A DNA stretch of 64,000 nt from Rothia sp. P100 (GCF_023712425.1 NZ_JAMAYG010000001.1:992001-1056000), one strand, 5' to 3'. Shown: positions 51,562-62,118, numbered from the stretch's first letter. Notes: generated by a model from the sequence alone, not told the origin. A program made the numbers and translations.

Positions 51562-53262
51562 ATGGGGATCGCTTTCCGCTTTGCCGCCCGCTCCGATGTG
51601 GGTAGGGTGCGCTCTAAAAATGACGATTCAGGCTACGCAGGCCACTACCTTGCGGTAGTTGCCGATGGCATGGGCGGGCACGTAGGCGGCGACGTCGCCT
51701 CGGCCACCACCGTGCTTGACCTAGCTCCCCTTGACCACGCAGGTTTCAACGGTAACGCTGGAGTTTACCTGGCCGATGAAATTGTGAACGCCAACATCAT
51801 CATGAATGAGCTGGTTGATCTCAACCCGCGCCTAGCAGGCATGGGGACCACCTGCACCGCCCTTCTCATTGATGGGGACCATATCGAGATGGCGCACATT
51901 GGTGACTCTCGTGCCTACCGTTTGCGGGGCGGGATCTTTGAGCAGGTCACCACCGATCACACTTTTGTACAGCGCCTCCTTCAGGAGGGGCGTATCTCGC
52001 CCGAAGATGCAGCTCAGCACCCGCATAAGAACGTCATTATGCGGGTTCTGGGCGACGTAGATGCCTCCCCCGAGCTTGAGTTGCGCACCTTAGATGCCCA
52101 AGTGGGCGAAAAGTGGATTCTTAGCTCCGATGGTCTGGACGCAGTGGTCTCGGTAGAAGAAATTGAGACAATGATGCGCTCCACCGATGACCTGGGGCAG
52201 ATGACCGACCTCCTGGTCAATATGACGCTGGAGCGGGGGGCACCCGATAACGTCACGGTCATCGCTCTTTCGGTTATTGAAGAGGCATCTCTTTCTACAG
52301 CGGTGACCGCGCCTCAGCCCATTATTCCCGTGCGTAAGTACGGCATGGACGGCCAGCTAGTGGGTGTGCACCCCACGGTCGAGCAAGAGGCAGAAAGCAG
52401 CCCTACCGAGAGCACTGATGAAACCGTGAACGCCGGTTGGGAAGCATCTTCTGAGGATGAGGGTTCAGATGACCTTCACCACACCCCCTGGCGCCGCCGC
52501 CTCCCCCAGCACGCAAAGGCACGCAACGCTCTACGGCACGGCAAGTGGCGTGGTGAGTCCTTCTCGGATGGCGTTTTTAATGCCATGACCGTTCGGGCTG
52601 GCGTTGATAAGCCCGAGGACGCGATCATGGAACACCCCGATAGCCAGGAGTCCGAGCCTACCCCGGCGTCCGTCTTGCGCAGGGAGCTTGCCGAGCGCCC
52701 CCATGAGTTGGTGGGTGCTGCTGCTAATGCTACTCGGACGGGCATGATCCCGGCGGTAACAGCGCGCACCGCAGAAAATCTCGCTACCCTCTCTCATCAG
52801 GGGGATGCCGGGCTTGAGCCGGCCGAACTGCCAGAAGAGTTTAGGGCCGCTCTCAAGGAGGAGCACCCGGCGCCCCACCGCTGGCCTATGCGCCTTTTTG
52901 TGGCGGCATTAACCCTGGCTGTTGTAGCCGCTTCGGCCTCTATCTTCTTCTCTTGGACCAAGGACCAGTACTACGTGGGTGTTCAAGGTGAGCAGGTAGC
53001 TATCTTTAACGGGATTAATCAGAACTTAGGGCCCTTTACTTTGCACAGTGTGGTTGAAGAAACTGACGTGAAGGTCAGCGACCTACCGGAGTTTTCTCAG
53101 TCCCTCCTTAACGGCACCATCACGGTCAGTAGCCAAGAAGAGGCGCAACAAGTGGTGGAGAATTTGCGGGAACAATTACCTGCTCGGGTTACCCCCGGCA
53201 CCGTGACAACCGCAACCCCAACGCCTCAGCCCAGCGCCACTGAAGGAGGTAGCGGTGAATAA
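51562..53262 (+). CDS. pstP: PP2C-family Ser/Thr protein phosphatase
   Basis: 566 residues. The PP2C catalytic domain occupies about 1-240: DVGRVRSKNDDSGYAG, VADGMGGHVGGDVAS, HIGDSRAYRLRGG, LSSDGLDAVVS and GAPDNVTVIAL give the metal-binding Asp set. It is followed by a long cytoplasmic linker rich in Glu/Ser, one transmembrane helix (LFVAALTLAVVAASASIFFS near 450) and an outside tail. It dephosphorylates PknA, PknB and their substrates. The stop overlaps the rodA GTG start by eight bases. Confidence 0.93.
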   Translation: MGIAFRFAARSDVGRVRSKNDDSGYAGHYLAVVADGMGGHVGGDVASATTVLDLAPLDHAGFNGNAGVYLADEIVNANIIMNELVDLNPRLAGMGTTCTALLIDGDHIEMAHIGDSRAYRLRGGIFEQVTTDHTFVQRLLQEGRISPEDAAQHPHKNVIMRVLGDVDASPELELRTLDAQVGEKWILSSDGLDAVVSVEEIETMMRSTDDLGQMTDLLVNMTLERGAPDNVTVIALSVIEEASLSTAVTAPQPIIPVRKYGMDGQLVGVHPTVEQEAESSPTESTDETVNAGWEASSEDEGSDDLHHTPWRRRLPQHAKARNALRHGKWRGESFSDGVFNAMTVRAGVDKPEDAIMEHPDSQESEPTPASVLRRELAERPHELVGAAANATRTGMIPAVTARTAENLATLSHQGDAGLEPAELPEEFRAALKEEHPAPHRWPMRLFVAALTLAVVAASASIFFSWTKDQYYVGVQGEQVAIFNGINQNLGPFTLHSVVEETDVKVSDLPEFSQSLLNGTITVSSQEEAQQVVENLREQLPARVTPGTVTTATPTPQPSATEGGSGE

Positions 53263-54703
53263 AGCATCGACAGTTTCACGCGTGGATACACCGCGCTCTC
53301 GCCGGCTTACCGAGCTGCTTCTAACGCTGTGCGCAATAGCTCTGTGCCCCATTTCTATGTACCTCATTGACCCTGATCGTGCAGTTGAGAACCGCATGTG
53401 GTTGCAGGCTCTGCTGGTGCAGGGGGTGGGTGCGCTTATCTTGCATGCGGTGATGTACCTGCGTGCTCGTTACGCCGATCCTTTTATTCTGCCTCTTGCT
53501 GTGGCTCTTAACGGTCTGGGGCTGGCAATGATTTACCGTATTGACCTCACTACCCCGGCCAATGCGGGTGCCATGCAGCTGATGTGGACGGGCCTGGCGA
53601 TGGTGGTCTCAGCCGTTGTGCTCTTCTTTTTGCGGGATCATAAAATCCTTTTGAAGGTCACCTACATCTCCCTTCTAGCGTCAGTACTCTTGCTAATCTT
53701 GCCTCTCATGCCCTTCCTGGGTCTTGAGATTAATGGTGCAAGAATTTGGATTTCTGTGGGTGGCAGAACTTTCCAGCCCGGCGAACTAGCCAAAATAACT
53801 TTGGCTATATTCTTTGCTGGCTATCTATCAACGCATCGAGATCTTATTCTTCTGGCGGGTAAAAAAATTGGCCCGGTACGCTTACCCCGCTTCAGGGATA
53901 TGGCACCCATGGTGGTCGCCTGGCTCATCAGCCTAGCGGTACTGGTTTTCCAGCGCGATTTGGGCTCCGCCATTCTCTTCTTTGGTATCTTCCTAGTGAT
54001 GCTCTACCTGGCGACCGGCCGTCTGACCTGGGTCGCTCTGGGCTTACTCTTCGTGGTGGCGGGAGGCCTCCTGGCCTACAACTACATCTCCCATGTGCAC
54101 TACCGCATCAACGCTTGGACGCATGCCTTTGAGCCGGAAATCTATAACCAGCCCCTGGGTGGTTCGGGGCAGATTGTGCAGGGCCTCTTCGGGCTAGCTT
54201 CGGGAGGTCTCTTTGGGCGCGGCTGGGGCAACGGACGCCCGGACCTGGTCTCATATTCCAACTCAGACATGATTATTACTGCCCTGGGTGAAGAACTAGG
54301 TCTCATGGGCCTGGGTGCAATTCTCATGCTTTTTCTGCTCCTGATATCGCGAGGGTTCCGCGCAGCTCTTGGCACCCGCGATGCCTTCGGTAAGCTCCTT
54401 GCTGCGGGTTTCTCGGCGTTGATGGTCATCCAGCTTTTTGTGGTCATTGGAGGTGTAACCCGCCTGATTCCCCTCACCGGTCTCACCACCCCCTTCATGT
54501 CAGCGGGTGGCTCGTCCTTGCTCTCTAACTGGATTATCGTAGCCATCCTGCTCGCTATCTCCCACGCAGCGCGTGCACCCCACGTGGTAGAAGCCTTCGA
54601 TAGCGCTGACAGCGTTGACTACAGCGGCAGCGAAGCAGACGGAGCAACCTCAGTTATCTCTCGTATCACCGACTCCACCACACCACAGGGAGGTAGAGGA
54701 TGA
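53255..54703 (+). CDS. rodA: SEDS peptidoglycan polymerase RodA/FtsW family
   Basis: 482 residues, about ten transmembrane helices. The SEDS signature includes FQPGELAKITLAIFFAGYLS, VFQRDLGSAILFFGIFLVML with the catalytic-type Asp region, SGGLFGRGWGNGRPDLVSYS and LIPLTGLTTPFMSAGGSSLL. RodA polymerises glycan chains with its partner PbpA, encoded next, for elongation or tip growth. GTG start overlaps pstP; the stop overlaps the pbpA ATG by four bases (ATGA). Confidence 0.94.
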   Translation: MNKASTVSRVDTPRSRRLTELLLTLCAIALCPISMYLIDPDRAVENRMWLQALLVQGVGALILHAVMYLRARYADPFILPLAVALNGLGLAMIYRIDLTTPANAGAMQLMWTGLAMVVSAVVLFFLRDHKILLKVTYISLLASVLLLILPLMPFLGLEINGARIWISVGGRTFQPGELAKITLAIFFAGYLSTHRDLILLAGKKIGPVRLPRFRDMAPMVVAWLISLAVLVFQRDLGSAILFFGIFLVMLYLATGRLTWVALGLLFVVAGGLLAYNYISHVHYRINAWTHAFEPEIYNQPLGGSGQIVQGLFGLASGGLFGRGWGNGRPDLVSYSNSDMIITALGEELGLMGLGAILMLFLLLISRGFRAALGTRDAFGKLLAAGFSALMVIQLFVVIGGVTRLIPLTGLTTPFMSAGGSSLLSNWIIVAILLAISHAARAPHVVEAFDSADSVDYSGSEADGATSVISRITDSTTPQGGRG

Positions 54704-56136
54704 ATACAGCAATCCGTAGAGCTTGGATCGCGTCGGCTTGCATCTTTGTTTTACTGCTAGGAACGCTTACCTATGTTCAGTTCTTTGACTCAAAGGATCT
54801 GCAAGCTAATGCATGGAACTCCCGCACTCTTTATGAGAGCTACGGTTCTCAGCGCGGCTCAATTGTGGTGGACGGTGTTGAAGTTGCCGTCTCTGTGGAG
54901 TCAAATGATGGGTATGCTTTCCAGCGCACCTATCCACAGGCTGATATTTACGCGGGCTTAACGGGGTATTTCTCATCGATCTACGGGGCTACCGGTCTGG
55001 AGTCTGCCATGGACGAGCAGCTCTCGGGTAACTCTGATGCTCAATTCTATGACCGTATAGCTCAAATGTTCACTGGTAATACCGCTGCCGGCGCGAGTGT
55101 TGAGCTCACGATTGATGGGGAGCTTCAGCAGCTGTCTTATAACCTCTTACAGGGGCATAAGGGCTCTATCGTTGCTCTGAACCCCAAGACCGGTGAGGTT
55201 TTGGCTATGGTATCGAGTCCTTCCTACGACCCTAATGTGCTGGCCTCACACAATGCAGAGCCGGTTATTGCAGAGTACGCAGCACTGAATGAAGACCCCG
55301 ACCGGCCCCTCTACAACCGTGCCATTGCGGGCGACACCTACGCACCGGCGTCCACCTTCAAAATCATTGACGCGGTAGCCGCCCTTGAGTCCGGTGAGTA
55401 CACGGCTGATTCGGTCATCCCCAACCCCCAGAACCTTAGCCTGCCCAACACCGATGTCACTTTGCCTAACTACCTGGGCGGTAATTGCACAGCTCGTAGT
55501 GAGGCAACGATTGAATGGGCTTTCGCGCAATCCTGCAACACGCCCTTCGCGCAAATTGCGATGAAGGTGGGGCAAGAGCAAATTGCGCAGACCGCCCAGA
55601 ATTTTGGGTACGGGCAAGATCTTTCAATTCCTCTTACCGTCTCTCAATCTGTTTTCCCCACTAACATGGAAGATAGCCAGTTAGCACTCGCTTCTATCGG
55701 TCAGTACGATGTAAAAACAACCCCCCTGCAGGTGGCGATGACCAGTGCAGCTATTGCCAATGAAGGGGTGCAAATGAAACCCAACCTGATTCGTTCGGTC
55801 AAGTCGCATAACCTGAGTTCGCTCTACGATTTCTCAGCTGAGCAGTTGCGCCGCTCCACTTCCCCTGCGGTAGCTCATCAGGTGAGAGATTGGATGGTTA
55901 ATTCGGTGGATCACGGAATTGCTGCGGGGGCCAGTGTCGACGGGGTCTCTGTCGGCGGTAAAACCGGAACAGCTGAGACAGGTACCGACACGGTTAACTC
56001 CTGGTTTACAGGTTTTGCTCCCGCGGATGACCCCCAGGTGGCAATCGCGGTAGTGTATGAAGATGTAGATACTACAACTGGATCGCAGCTTTCGACGAGT
56101 GCGGCCCAGCAAATTTTTGAGGCGGTGTTGAACTAG
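54700..56136 (+). CDS. pbpA: Class B penicillin-binding protein PbpA
   Basis: 478 residues: an N-terminal signal-anchor helix ([20 protein letters not shown]), a small non-catalytic domain, and a transpeptidase domain with SxxK at Ser218-Lys221 ([11 protein letters not shown]), the SCN-type motif in [11 protein letters not shown], and KTGTAE. It is the transpeptidase partner of RodA. It overlaps rodA by four bases and the kinase gene by one. It is a beta-lactam target. Confidence 0.94.
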   Translation: MNTAIRRAWIASACIFVLLLGTLTYVQFFDSKDLQANAWNSRTLYESYGSQRGSIVVDGVEVAVSVESNDGYAFQRTYPQADIYAGLTGYFSSIYGATGLESAMDEQLSGNSDAQFYDRIAQMFTGNTAAGASVELTIDGELQQLSYNLLQGHKGSIVALNPKTGEVLAMVSSPSYDPNVLASHNAEPVIAEYAALNEDPDRPLYNRAIAGDTYAPASTFKIIDAVAALESGEYTADSVIPNPQNLSLPNTDVTLPNYLGGNCTARSEATIEWAFAQSCNTPFAQIAMKVGQEQIAQTAQNFGYGQDLSIPLTVSQSVFPTNMEDSQLALASIGQYDVKTTPLQVAMTSAAIANEGVQMKPNLIRSVKSHNLSSLYDFSAEQLRRSTSPAVAHQVRDWMVNSVDHGIAAGASVDGVSVGGKTGTAETGTDTVNSWFTGFAPADDPQVAIAVVYEDVDTTTGSQLSTSAAQQIFEAVLN

Positions 56137-57863
56137 TGAGGCCTTCGGTAGATATGACTTTGGGCGGTCGCTACACTCTGACCGAACGTATCGCGATTGG
56201 CGGTATGGGTGAGGTGTGGAAGGCTCGCGATAAGGTGCTAGGCCGCATCGTCGCCGTAAAAATTCTGAAAGAGGAATATACGGGAGATCCCGGCTTCCTT
56301 GAACGTTTCCGCGCTGAGGCGCGCCATACAGCTCTTCTTAACCACCCCGGAGTGGCTAATGTCTTTGACTATGGCGAAGAAGACGGTTCAGCCTATCTGG
56401 TGATGGAGCTGGTACCCGGAGACCCTCTTTCTACCATCATTGAGCGGGATAAGAAGCTTCCCGCCGACCGCATCCTCAACATCATGGCTCAGAGCGCCCG
56501 CGCGCTTGCTGCAGCCCACGCTCAGGGGCTGGTGCACCGCGACGTCAAACCCGGCAACCTGATTGTCACTCCGGACGAACGCGTTAAGGTCACCGACTTC
56601 GGTATCGCGCGTTTGGCGGACCAGGTACCTCTCACCGCTACCGGTCAGGTCATGGGTACTGCCCAGTATCTTGCACCGGAGCAGGCAACAGGGCAGCAGG
56701 CAACGGCGTCTTCTGACATGTACTCTTTGGGTATTATCGGCTACGAGTGCTTGGCAGGTAAACGACCCTTCACCGGTGAGTCACAGATTGCTATTGCGCT
56801 AGCGCAGGTCAATGATCCGCCCCCTGCCCTGCCTAGGGACGTCCCCGCGCCAGCAGCTGCTCTCATTATGTGTCTGCTGTCCAAGGATCCCGCCGAGCGC
56901 CCGGAAACGGCAACCGCTCTCGCTTCAGCTATCGATGCGATTCGCCGCCGCGATATGCCTGCAGCGCTTAAGGCTGTCCCTTCTTTGAGCAAGTTCCTCC
57001 CCCAGGGTGCAGATGGGGACGCCACGGCGGTCATTACTGCCCCTACGGCTGTCTCCCCTACTGCGGCACGGTTTGGCACGGGTGCGCAGTTTGAGCCTGA
57101 GCCCACAACTGCGCGTGTTCCTGCGTCCCAGCCCGTTCAGAGCTATAGGAGTGAACCTCCAAAGAAAAAAAGTCCCTGGGGTTGGGTATCTTTGGTGCTC
57201 GCCCTACTGCTGGTGGCTGCAATTGTTTGGTTCGTCCTTTTCAATGCTTCAAATTCCACCGGCACCACAGAAACTCCGCCCACCGCATCTGGCACAATTT
57301 CAACGGTCAATGCCTCGCCGACACCTACAGCTGAAAGCACGGAGACCGAGAAGCAGCGGGTTGATATCGACAACGCCTACTTTGAGGGAAGGCCGCTTGA
57401 TGCCGTAGTCAGCGAACTCACCACTATGGGATTCTCTACCCGTACCACCGGCGTTACCTCCGATAAACCTGTTGATACCGTTCTCTCAGTTTCACCGACC
57501 GGCAGCGTGCAAGTGGGGGAAACTATCACTATTCAGTACTCTGCGGGGCCACAGTCTGTGACACTACCGAGTAACCTGGAGGGTATGACTTCTGATGAGG
57601 CTGCCACGGCGATCACTGCCCTTGGTGTGAATGTCCAGCTTCATTTTGAGGAAACCACGAGTGCTACTGCGGGTACCGTCTTGCGCACCTCCCCCACGTC
57701 CGGGTCTCGAGTTGAGGTGGGCAGTAGCGTCAATATTTATGTCGCTCGGGCACCGACCCCTGAGCCCAGTGCGTCATCGCAGCCAGCAACAGAAGACGTC
57801 TCTACAGCAGATAGCGAATCAACGCCTAGCTCTACACCGAGCAGCGCAGAGACCGGTAACTAA
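56136..57863 (+). CDS. pknA: Ser/Thr protein kinase PknA-type with two PASTA domains
   Basis: 575 residues. The kinase domain is at about 9-270: [20 protein letters not shown] with Lys in [28 protein letters not shown] (HRD) and [12 protein letters not shown] (DFG). A transmembrane helix ([20 protein letters not shown]) is at about 350, followed by two PASTA-like repeats (about 415-475 and 480-545) and a Ser/Thr-rich tail. PknA of many actinobacteria lacks PASTA repeats; here two are present. It controls growth and division by phosphorylating wall regulators. GTG start overlaps the pbpA stop. Confidence 0.9.
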   Translation: MRPSVDMTLGGRYTLTERIAIGGMGEVWKARDKVLGRIVAVKILKEEYTGDPGFLERFRAEARHTALLNHPGVANVFDYGEEDGSAYLVMELVPGDPLSTIIERDKKLPADRILNIMAQSARALAAAHAQGLVHRDVKPGNLIVTPDERVKVTDFGIARLADQVPLTATGQVMGTAQYLAPEQATGQQATASSDMYSLGIIGYECLAGKRPFTGESQIAIALAQVNDPPPALPRDVPAPAAALIMCLLSKDPAERPETATALASAIDAIRRRDMPAALKAVPSLSKFLPQGADGDATAVITAPTAVSPTAARFGTGAQFEPEPTTARVPASQPVQSYRSEPPKKKSPWGWVSLVLALLLVAAIVWFVLFNASNSTGTTETPPTASGTISTVNASPTPTAESTETEKQRVDIDNAYFEGRPLDAVVSELTTMGFSTRTTGVTSDKPVDTVLSVSPTGSVQVGETITIQYSAGPQSVTLPSNLEGMTSDEAATAITALGVNVQLHFEETTSATAGTVLRTSPTSGSRVEVGSSVNIYVARAPTPEPSASSQPATEDVSTADSESTPSSTPSSAETGN

Positions 57864-57874
57864 GTCCACCGAAG

Positions 57875-59863
57875 ATGGGTGAATACATGGACCAGCAGGT
57901 TCCCACAACAATCGATGAGCGCTATGAAGTTGGCTCTGTCATTGGCTCGGGCGCGATGGCAACTGTCTATGAGGCAATTGATACTCGGCTGGGTCGTAAG
58001 GTTGCGCTGAAGGTTTTGCGCGCTGAGCACGCTCAGGACGCGATTTTTCGCGCTCGTTTCCAGCGAGAAGCTGAGGCTGTGGCTGCTCTGAACCATCACT
58101 CCATTGTGGGTGTGTACGATACCGGGGCGTTTGAGGCTACGGCCGGTAGCTCTACTGTCTCCGTACCCTTCATGGTGATGGAACTGGTGCAGGGAACAAC
58201 CCTACGGGAGCTTTTGGCACAGGGAGCTGTCACTCAGTCTGATGCCATTAACTACGGCGTCCAGATTCTAGAGGCTTTGGAATATAGTCACGGGGCAGGC
58301 ATCATCCACCGCGATATTAAGCCGGCTAATGTCATGGTGCTCCCCCAGACGCCTGAGGATGTTTCCCTCGGTGATCCGGGTCAGGTGAAAGTCATGGACT
58401 TTGGTATCGCGCGAGCTGCCGAGGAGGCAGGCGAGACGCTCACCAAGGCCAATACTGTGATGGGGACCGCACGCTACATCTCCCCTGAGCAGGCACGCGG
58501 TGAGACGGTAGATGCCCGCAGTGATGTGTATTCTGCTGCTTGCGTTATCTATGAGATGCTAGCTGGCCGTTCGCCATTTGATGCGCCCACCAATGTAGAA
58601 CTGGCGGGTAAGCACCTGAGTGAAATTCCTCAGCCCCCGAGCGCCTTTGCTGATAATCTAACACCCGCTCTAGATCACGTGGTTTTAAAGGGTCTTAGCA
58701 AAAATACTTCCGACCGGTATCAAAGTGCCGCACAGTTCAGCGCCGACCTCAAGAATGCCGCTTCAGGAATATCTGCAGGTGGGGTAGATGATGACCCCAC
58801 CGAAGCAACCACAGTATTCGCAGCTACTGGCCTGGGCGCTGTGGCTGCTGGTGCTACCGCTACCGGTCGCAATCGCGAAACTGAAGAAGCCGGTCTTGGT
58901 AGTTTCTTCGACTCGGCACAGGCAGAGTACACCGACGAGGAGCTCTACGGGTACGGTTATGGGCAAGACCCCGAAACCGCCCGCAAGAAGCGCCGCCGCA
59001 GTGCCTGGGGTAAGGCTCTGACCACCCTGCTAATTCTTCTGCTTGCAGCTTTCGGTATCGGCTCAGTGCTTTATTACAATGCCAAGCTCAACGAGGTTGA
59101 GAAGCACATGATTCCTGCGGTACAGGGGATGACTCAGGCGGAGGCAGAAACCACCCTGCGCAACCTGAATTACACTTTGAAGTTTGAAGAGGAACATTCG
59201 GACGAGATTGAAAAGGGCAGGGTCATCAAGACTTCGCCTGTGACCGGTCTAGAGGCTGAAGAGGGTACCGAAATCACGGTGACCGTTTCATCCGGTCCGT
59301 CCATGCTTACCGTGCCCAGCAACCTTGAGGGGCAGAGCGAGCAGTATGTCCGTGAGGCTCTGGCTGAGGCTGGTTTTGTGGCTGGACGTACCACCACGGT
59401 CAATAGCGCCACGGTGCCCAATGGCATGGTGGTGGGGGTTAATCCGGCGTCTGATGAGATGGCTCCTGCCGAGTCAACCGTTGATATCATTCTGTCGAAC
59501 GGCAAGGTGGTAGTTCCCGGCCTTGTCGGTCTCACTCGTGATCAGGCAATTGCCACCCTCACCGGCCCTGACACCCTGCTGAGCACCAATATTGAGAATG
59601 TCACTACCGCTTCTCAACCTGCTGGAACCGTCATCTCTCAAAGTGCGGCTGCAGGAACTCTCATTGAACAGGGATCTACGGTAACCATCCGTGTGGCAGT
59701 CGCTCCGGCTCCCACGGTTGCACCCTCCGCGGTGACGTCAACGCCCTCCGCTAGCACGCAGCCTACAACACCGGCTACCCCGACGCCCAGTAGCCAGTCT
59801 GAAAAGCCTCAAGAGGAGGCTGATCAGCCCTCTGCTGAGTCCTCCGATGCCGGTGACCAATAA
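57875..59863 (+). CDS. pknB: PASTA-domain Ser/Thr protein kinase PknB
   Basis: 662 residues. The kinase domain spans about 15-285: GSGAMATVYEAIDTRLGRKV, HGAGIIHRDIKPANVMVLPQ (HRD), KVMDFGIARAAEEAG (DFG). After a transmembrane helix (ALTTLLILLLAAFGIGSVLY, about 385) come three PASTA repeats (about 408-475, 476-545, 546-610), then a Thr/Pro/Ser-rich tail. It senses muropeptide/lipid II and phosphorylates FhaA, CrgA-type and wall proteins. ATG at 57875 is kept; ATG 57887 is a plausible alternative, as neither has a clear ribosome site. Ends at a strong terminator, closing the fhaA-pknB operon. Confidence 0.92.
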   Translation: MGEYMDQQVPTTIDERYEVGSVIGSGAMATVYEAIDTRLGRKVALKVLRAEHAQDAIFRARFQREAEAVAALNHHSIVGVYDTGAFEATAGSSTVSVPFMVMELVQGTTLRELLAQGAVTQSDAINYGVQILEALEYSHGAGIIHRDIKPANVMVLPQTPEDVSLGDPGQVKVMDFGIARAAEEAGETLTKANTVMGTARYISPEQARGETVDARSDVYSAACVIYEMLAGRSPFDAPTNVELAGKHLSEIPQPPSAFADNLTPALDHVVLKGLSKNTSDRYQSAAQFSADLKNAASGISAGGVDDDPTEATTVFAATGLGAVAAGATATGRNRETEEAGLGSFFDSAQAEYTDEELYGYGYGQDPETARKKRRRSAWGKALTTLLILLLAAFGIGSVLYYNAKLNEVEKHMIPAVQGMTQAEAETTLRNLNYTLKFEEEHSDEIEKGRVIKTSPVTGLEAEEGTEITVTVSSGPSMLTVPSNLEGQSEQYVREALAEAGFVAGRTTTVNSATVPNGMVVGVNPASDEMAPAESTVDIILSNGKVVVPGLVGLTRDQAIATLTGPDTLLSTNIENVTTASQPAGTVISQSAAAGTLIEQGSTVTIRVAVAPAPTVAPSAVTSTPSASTQPTTPATPTPSSQSEKPQEEADQPSAESSDAGDQ

Positions 59864-59892
59864 GGACCCCGACAACTGGCCAACATCATATA

Positions 59893-59931
59893 AAGGCCCG
59901 CCCTCGTGCATGAGGGCGGGCCTTATTTTTT
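59893..59931. terminator. Strong terminator of the fhaA-pknB operon
   Basis: AAGGCCCGCCCTC pairs perfectly with GAGGGCGGGCCTT around GTGCAT, followed by ATTTTTT. It also faces the convergent pabA gene. Confidence 0.92.
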
Positions 59932-59970
59932 GGTAAAGCGTGCGCTTAGTCGAAGAGGCTGAGGTAATAG

Positions 59971-60606
59971 TTAGGAGGTAATGAGCGGCGAGAGCTGAGC
60001 TCCACGGCCTGCCGCTCCTTCTAGCCCCACCCCTTCTAGCCAGTTGCCCAGCATGAGGTAGCCGCCTTCGGTGAGCACAGATTCGGGGTGAAATTGCACC
60101 CCGTGCAGGGGGGCGGTTTTATGGCGTAGACCCATAATAATCCCGTTCTCTGTCTGAGCGGTCACTGAAAGTTCTGCAGGGAGGGTGGCTGGTTCCACCG
60201 CGAGGGAGTGGTAGCGGGTGGCGGTAAAGGGGCTGTGCAAATCTTTGAAGACAGATTCCCCCTCGTGCGTTACCTGCGAGGTTTTGCCGTGCATCAGCTC
60301 GGGAGCGTGGGCTACTACACCACCAAAAGCTTCTGCGATCGCCTGGTGGCCCAGGCAGACGCCCAAAAGGGGCTTCTGAGAGCTTTCAGCCCAGCGAATG
60401 ACATCGATGATGACCCCGGCTTCAGCGGGGTTGCCCGGCCCTGGGGAAACAAGTACACCGTCATGGGTCTTTGCGAGTGCGATGGTCTCCTTGAGATCGA
60501 GTTCATCATTACGGATGACCGTGGTTTCAGCACCTAGTTGCTGTAGGTAGCCCACCAGGGTGAAAACGAAGCTGTCGTAGTTATCGATGACAAGAATTTT
60601 GGTCAT
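59971..60606 (-). CDS. pabA: Aminodeoxychorismate/anthranilate synthase glutaminase subunit
   Basis: 211 residues of the class I glutamine amidotransferase type: VIDNYDSFVFTLVGYLQQLG start, the catalytic Cys in PLLGVCLGHQAIAEAFGG, and the His/Glu of the triad in GVQFHPESVLTEGG. In actinobacteria this gene next to pknB is annotated pabA/trpG; it supplies ammonia for 4-amino-4-deoxychorismate (folate) and possibly anthranilate. AAAGGG precedes the ATG. It is transcribed divergently to nothing nearby and follows the small membrane protein and the sortase on the same strand. Confidence 0.92.
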   Translation of the reverse strand: MTKILVIDNYDSFVFTLVGYLQQLGAETTVIRNDELDLKETIALAKTHDGVLVSPGPGNPAEAGVIIDVIRWAESSQKPLLGVCLGHQAIAEAFGGVVAHAPELMHGKTSQVTHEGESVFKDLHSPFTATRYHSLAVEPATLPAELSVTAQTENGIIMGLRHKTAPLHGVQFHPESVLTEGGYLMLGNWLEGVGLEGAAGRGAQLSPLITS

Positions 60607-60687
60607 GGGTGTGGCCCTTTCGTTCTGACCCGATTTTATCGCATGCTGTACTGCACCTGTGCTCAGGAAGGGCCTCAGATGCTGAAT

Positions 60688-60855
60688 CTAGTGCACCTGG
60701 TCGATGGTGACGTCCGTATTGAAGGGGCTGTACTGCTCAAAATGCGGGAAGGCGTATTCCATCAGGGCGTAAATGACAACCAGGAGAAGCGCGATGGCTG
60801 TGATGATGCGGAGCCACAGAGGGCCGGGTAGGTGGCGGAAGATCCATCCGTACAT
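60688..60855 (-). CDS. Small conserved actinobacterial membrane protein
   Basis: 55 residues, MYGWIFRHLPGPLWLRIITA then IALLLVVIYALMEYAFPHFE: a single transmembrane helix with a short polar tail. I start at ATG 60855 with TTGGAG about 8 bases upstream; the longer 106-residue frame overlaps the sortase end. Proteins of this kind lie between pabA and the sortase in many Micrococcaceae and relatives. Function unknown. Confidence 0.78.
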   Translation of the reverse strand: MYGWIFRHLPGPLWLRIITAIALLLVVIYALMEYAFPHFEQYSPFNTDVTIDQVH

Positions 60856-60910
60856 AAGAAAACTCCAAGGGTGAGTGGCTGTTGTGGCACGTTCTTTACC
60901 GAGCGATTTT

Positions 60911-61705
60911 TTAGAGGGAGATATTGGCAATCTCTTCGGGAGCACCTGCCTGATTGGGCTGCCAACCCACAAATTCAGCGTGCACGATGTACCTCTCAGT
61001 ATCTCCATAGCGGGGGTGGCAACTGGTGAGGGTCAGAAGTCGCCGATTAGCTTCGGAGGCCGGGGCGTGAGGAGCATCGGGGTTGGGGGCAATGACCTCC
61101 ACCTGGTGCGGTAGCACGATGGTAGATTCATAAACCCTGTAGGTGTAGTATCCCTGGGCCGTCCTTACATAGATAGCGTCACCGGTCTGCAACTCATCGA
61201 TATGGTCTAGTACAGCCCCGTTCGTTTGGCGGTGGCCGGCGAGCGCTAGGTTGCCGTATTCGCCGGGGAGCTGGGTGCCCGGGTATCTGCCGAGGCCGAG
61301 CGTGTCGAGCACATCGGTGCCCACTCCTTCAGCGAGAGGGCGAGCGTAGCCTTCGCCTAGGCGGGGTATATAGACCACTCCGTAGACTTTCCCGTAAGCC
61401 GGTGCCTGGGTGATGGGGGGTGTGAGGGGGTCGTAAGTTTCAGATGAAGGGGCATTTTCTGCCCCTTGTGCTTGATGAGTTTCTTGTACCGCATCAGCTT
61501 CTGGCGTTGCATCAAACTCTTGCGCTAGAGACTGCACTGCATCTTTTTGAGCACTGTTAGCGGCGATGTTGGTCCACCAGAGTTGCCAGGCAACGAAGAG
61601 GATGAGGATGCAACCCAGGGTAATGAGCAGTTCACCGAAAATTTGCACAGCCCACTGCAGGGGGGTCAGAGATACCCTGGAGGCGGTAGGGCGGTTGGCG
61701 GCCAT
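60911..61705 (-). CDS. srtE: Class E sortase
   Basis: 264 residues with an N-terminal membrane helix (FGELLITLGCILILFVAWQL) and an outside catalytic domain: NLALAGHRQTNGAVLDHIDE with the catalytic His, the TLTSCHPRYGDTERYIVHAE region with the catalytic Cys and Arg. Class E sortases of high-GC actinobacteria recognise LAxTG signals and anchor surface proteins to peptidoglycan. No sortase substrate gene is seen in the window. It precedes the small membrane protein and pabA on the same strand. Confidence 0.9.
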   Translation of the reverse strand: MAANRPTASRVSLTPLQWAVQIFGELLITLGCILILFVAWQLWWTNIAANSAQKDAVQSLAQEFDATPEADAVQETHQAQGAENAPSSETYDPLTPPITQAPAYGKVYGVVYIPRLGEGYARPLAEGVGTDVLDTLGLGRYPGTQLPGEYGNLALAGHRQTNGAVLDHIDELQTGDAIYVRTAQGYYTYRVYESTIVLPHQVEVIAPNPDAPHAPASEANRRLLTLTSCHPRYGDTERYIVHAEFVGWQPNQAGAPEEIANISL

Positions 61706-61833
61706 AGAGGGAACTTTCAGTGACGTTAGGCGGGTTACTGTCCAATGGTAGAACTTTCTCAGTTCTAGACGTTAAAATCGAGTCTGTACGTCTACATAAA
61801 TATTCGGGGTAATATGCCCCAGCTGGAGGAATA

Positions 61834-62109
61834 GTGGCTGATTCAAAGTCGATTCGCGATGAGGACTTAAGTGAGGCTGAGCTCCGCCGAGTTGCTGAGT
61901 CGATGTACAGTGACGATGAGTTCCCTTCCCCCACGCCTCTTTGGTACCGCGTGATCATGTTTACTCTTATGATTCTTGGGGTGCTGTGGATTGTTACTTT
62001 TTACATTACTCAGAGCACTCTGCCGGTAGCCGCTGCGGGTAACTGGAACATTGGTATCGGTGTTGGACTAATTATGGTGGGGCTGATGATGACCACCCGT
62101 TGGCGCTAG
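61834..62109 (+). CDS. crgA: Cell division protein CrgA
   Basis: 91 residues: a polar, acidic head (DEDLSEAELRRVAESMYSDD), two transmembrane helices (WYRVIMFTLMILGVLWIVTF and NWNIGIGVGLIMVGLMMTTR), the CrgA/WhiP layout. CrgA helps assemble the divisome and binds FtsQ, FtsI and RodA-type proteins. The GTG start at 61834 follows GGAGG. Its place beside the sortase, pabA and the PASTA kinases is conserved among actinobacteria. Confidence 0.9.
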   Translation: MADSKSIRDEDLSEAELRRVAESMYSDDEFPSPTPLWYRVIMFTLMILGVLWIVTFYITQSTLPVAAAGNWNIGIGVGLIMVGLMMTTRWR

Positions 62110-62118
62110 GGTCTGACC

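Noticed and set aside
56179-56192. PaaR-like word TGACCGAACGTATC at the start of the pknA-type kinase gene
   Set aside because: Half-site only and within codons for LTERI; unrelated operon.
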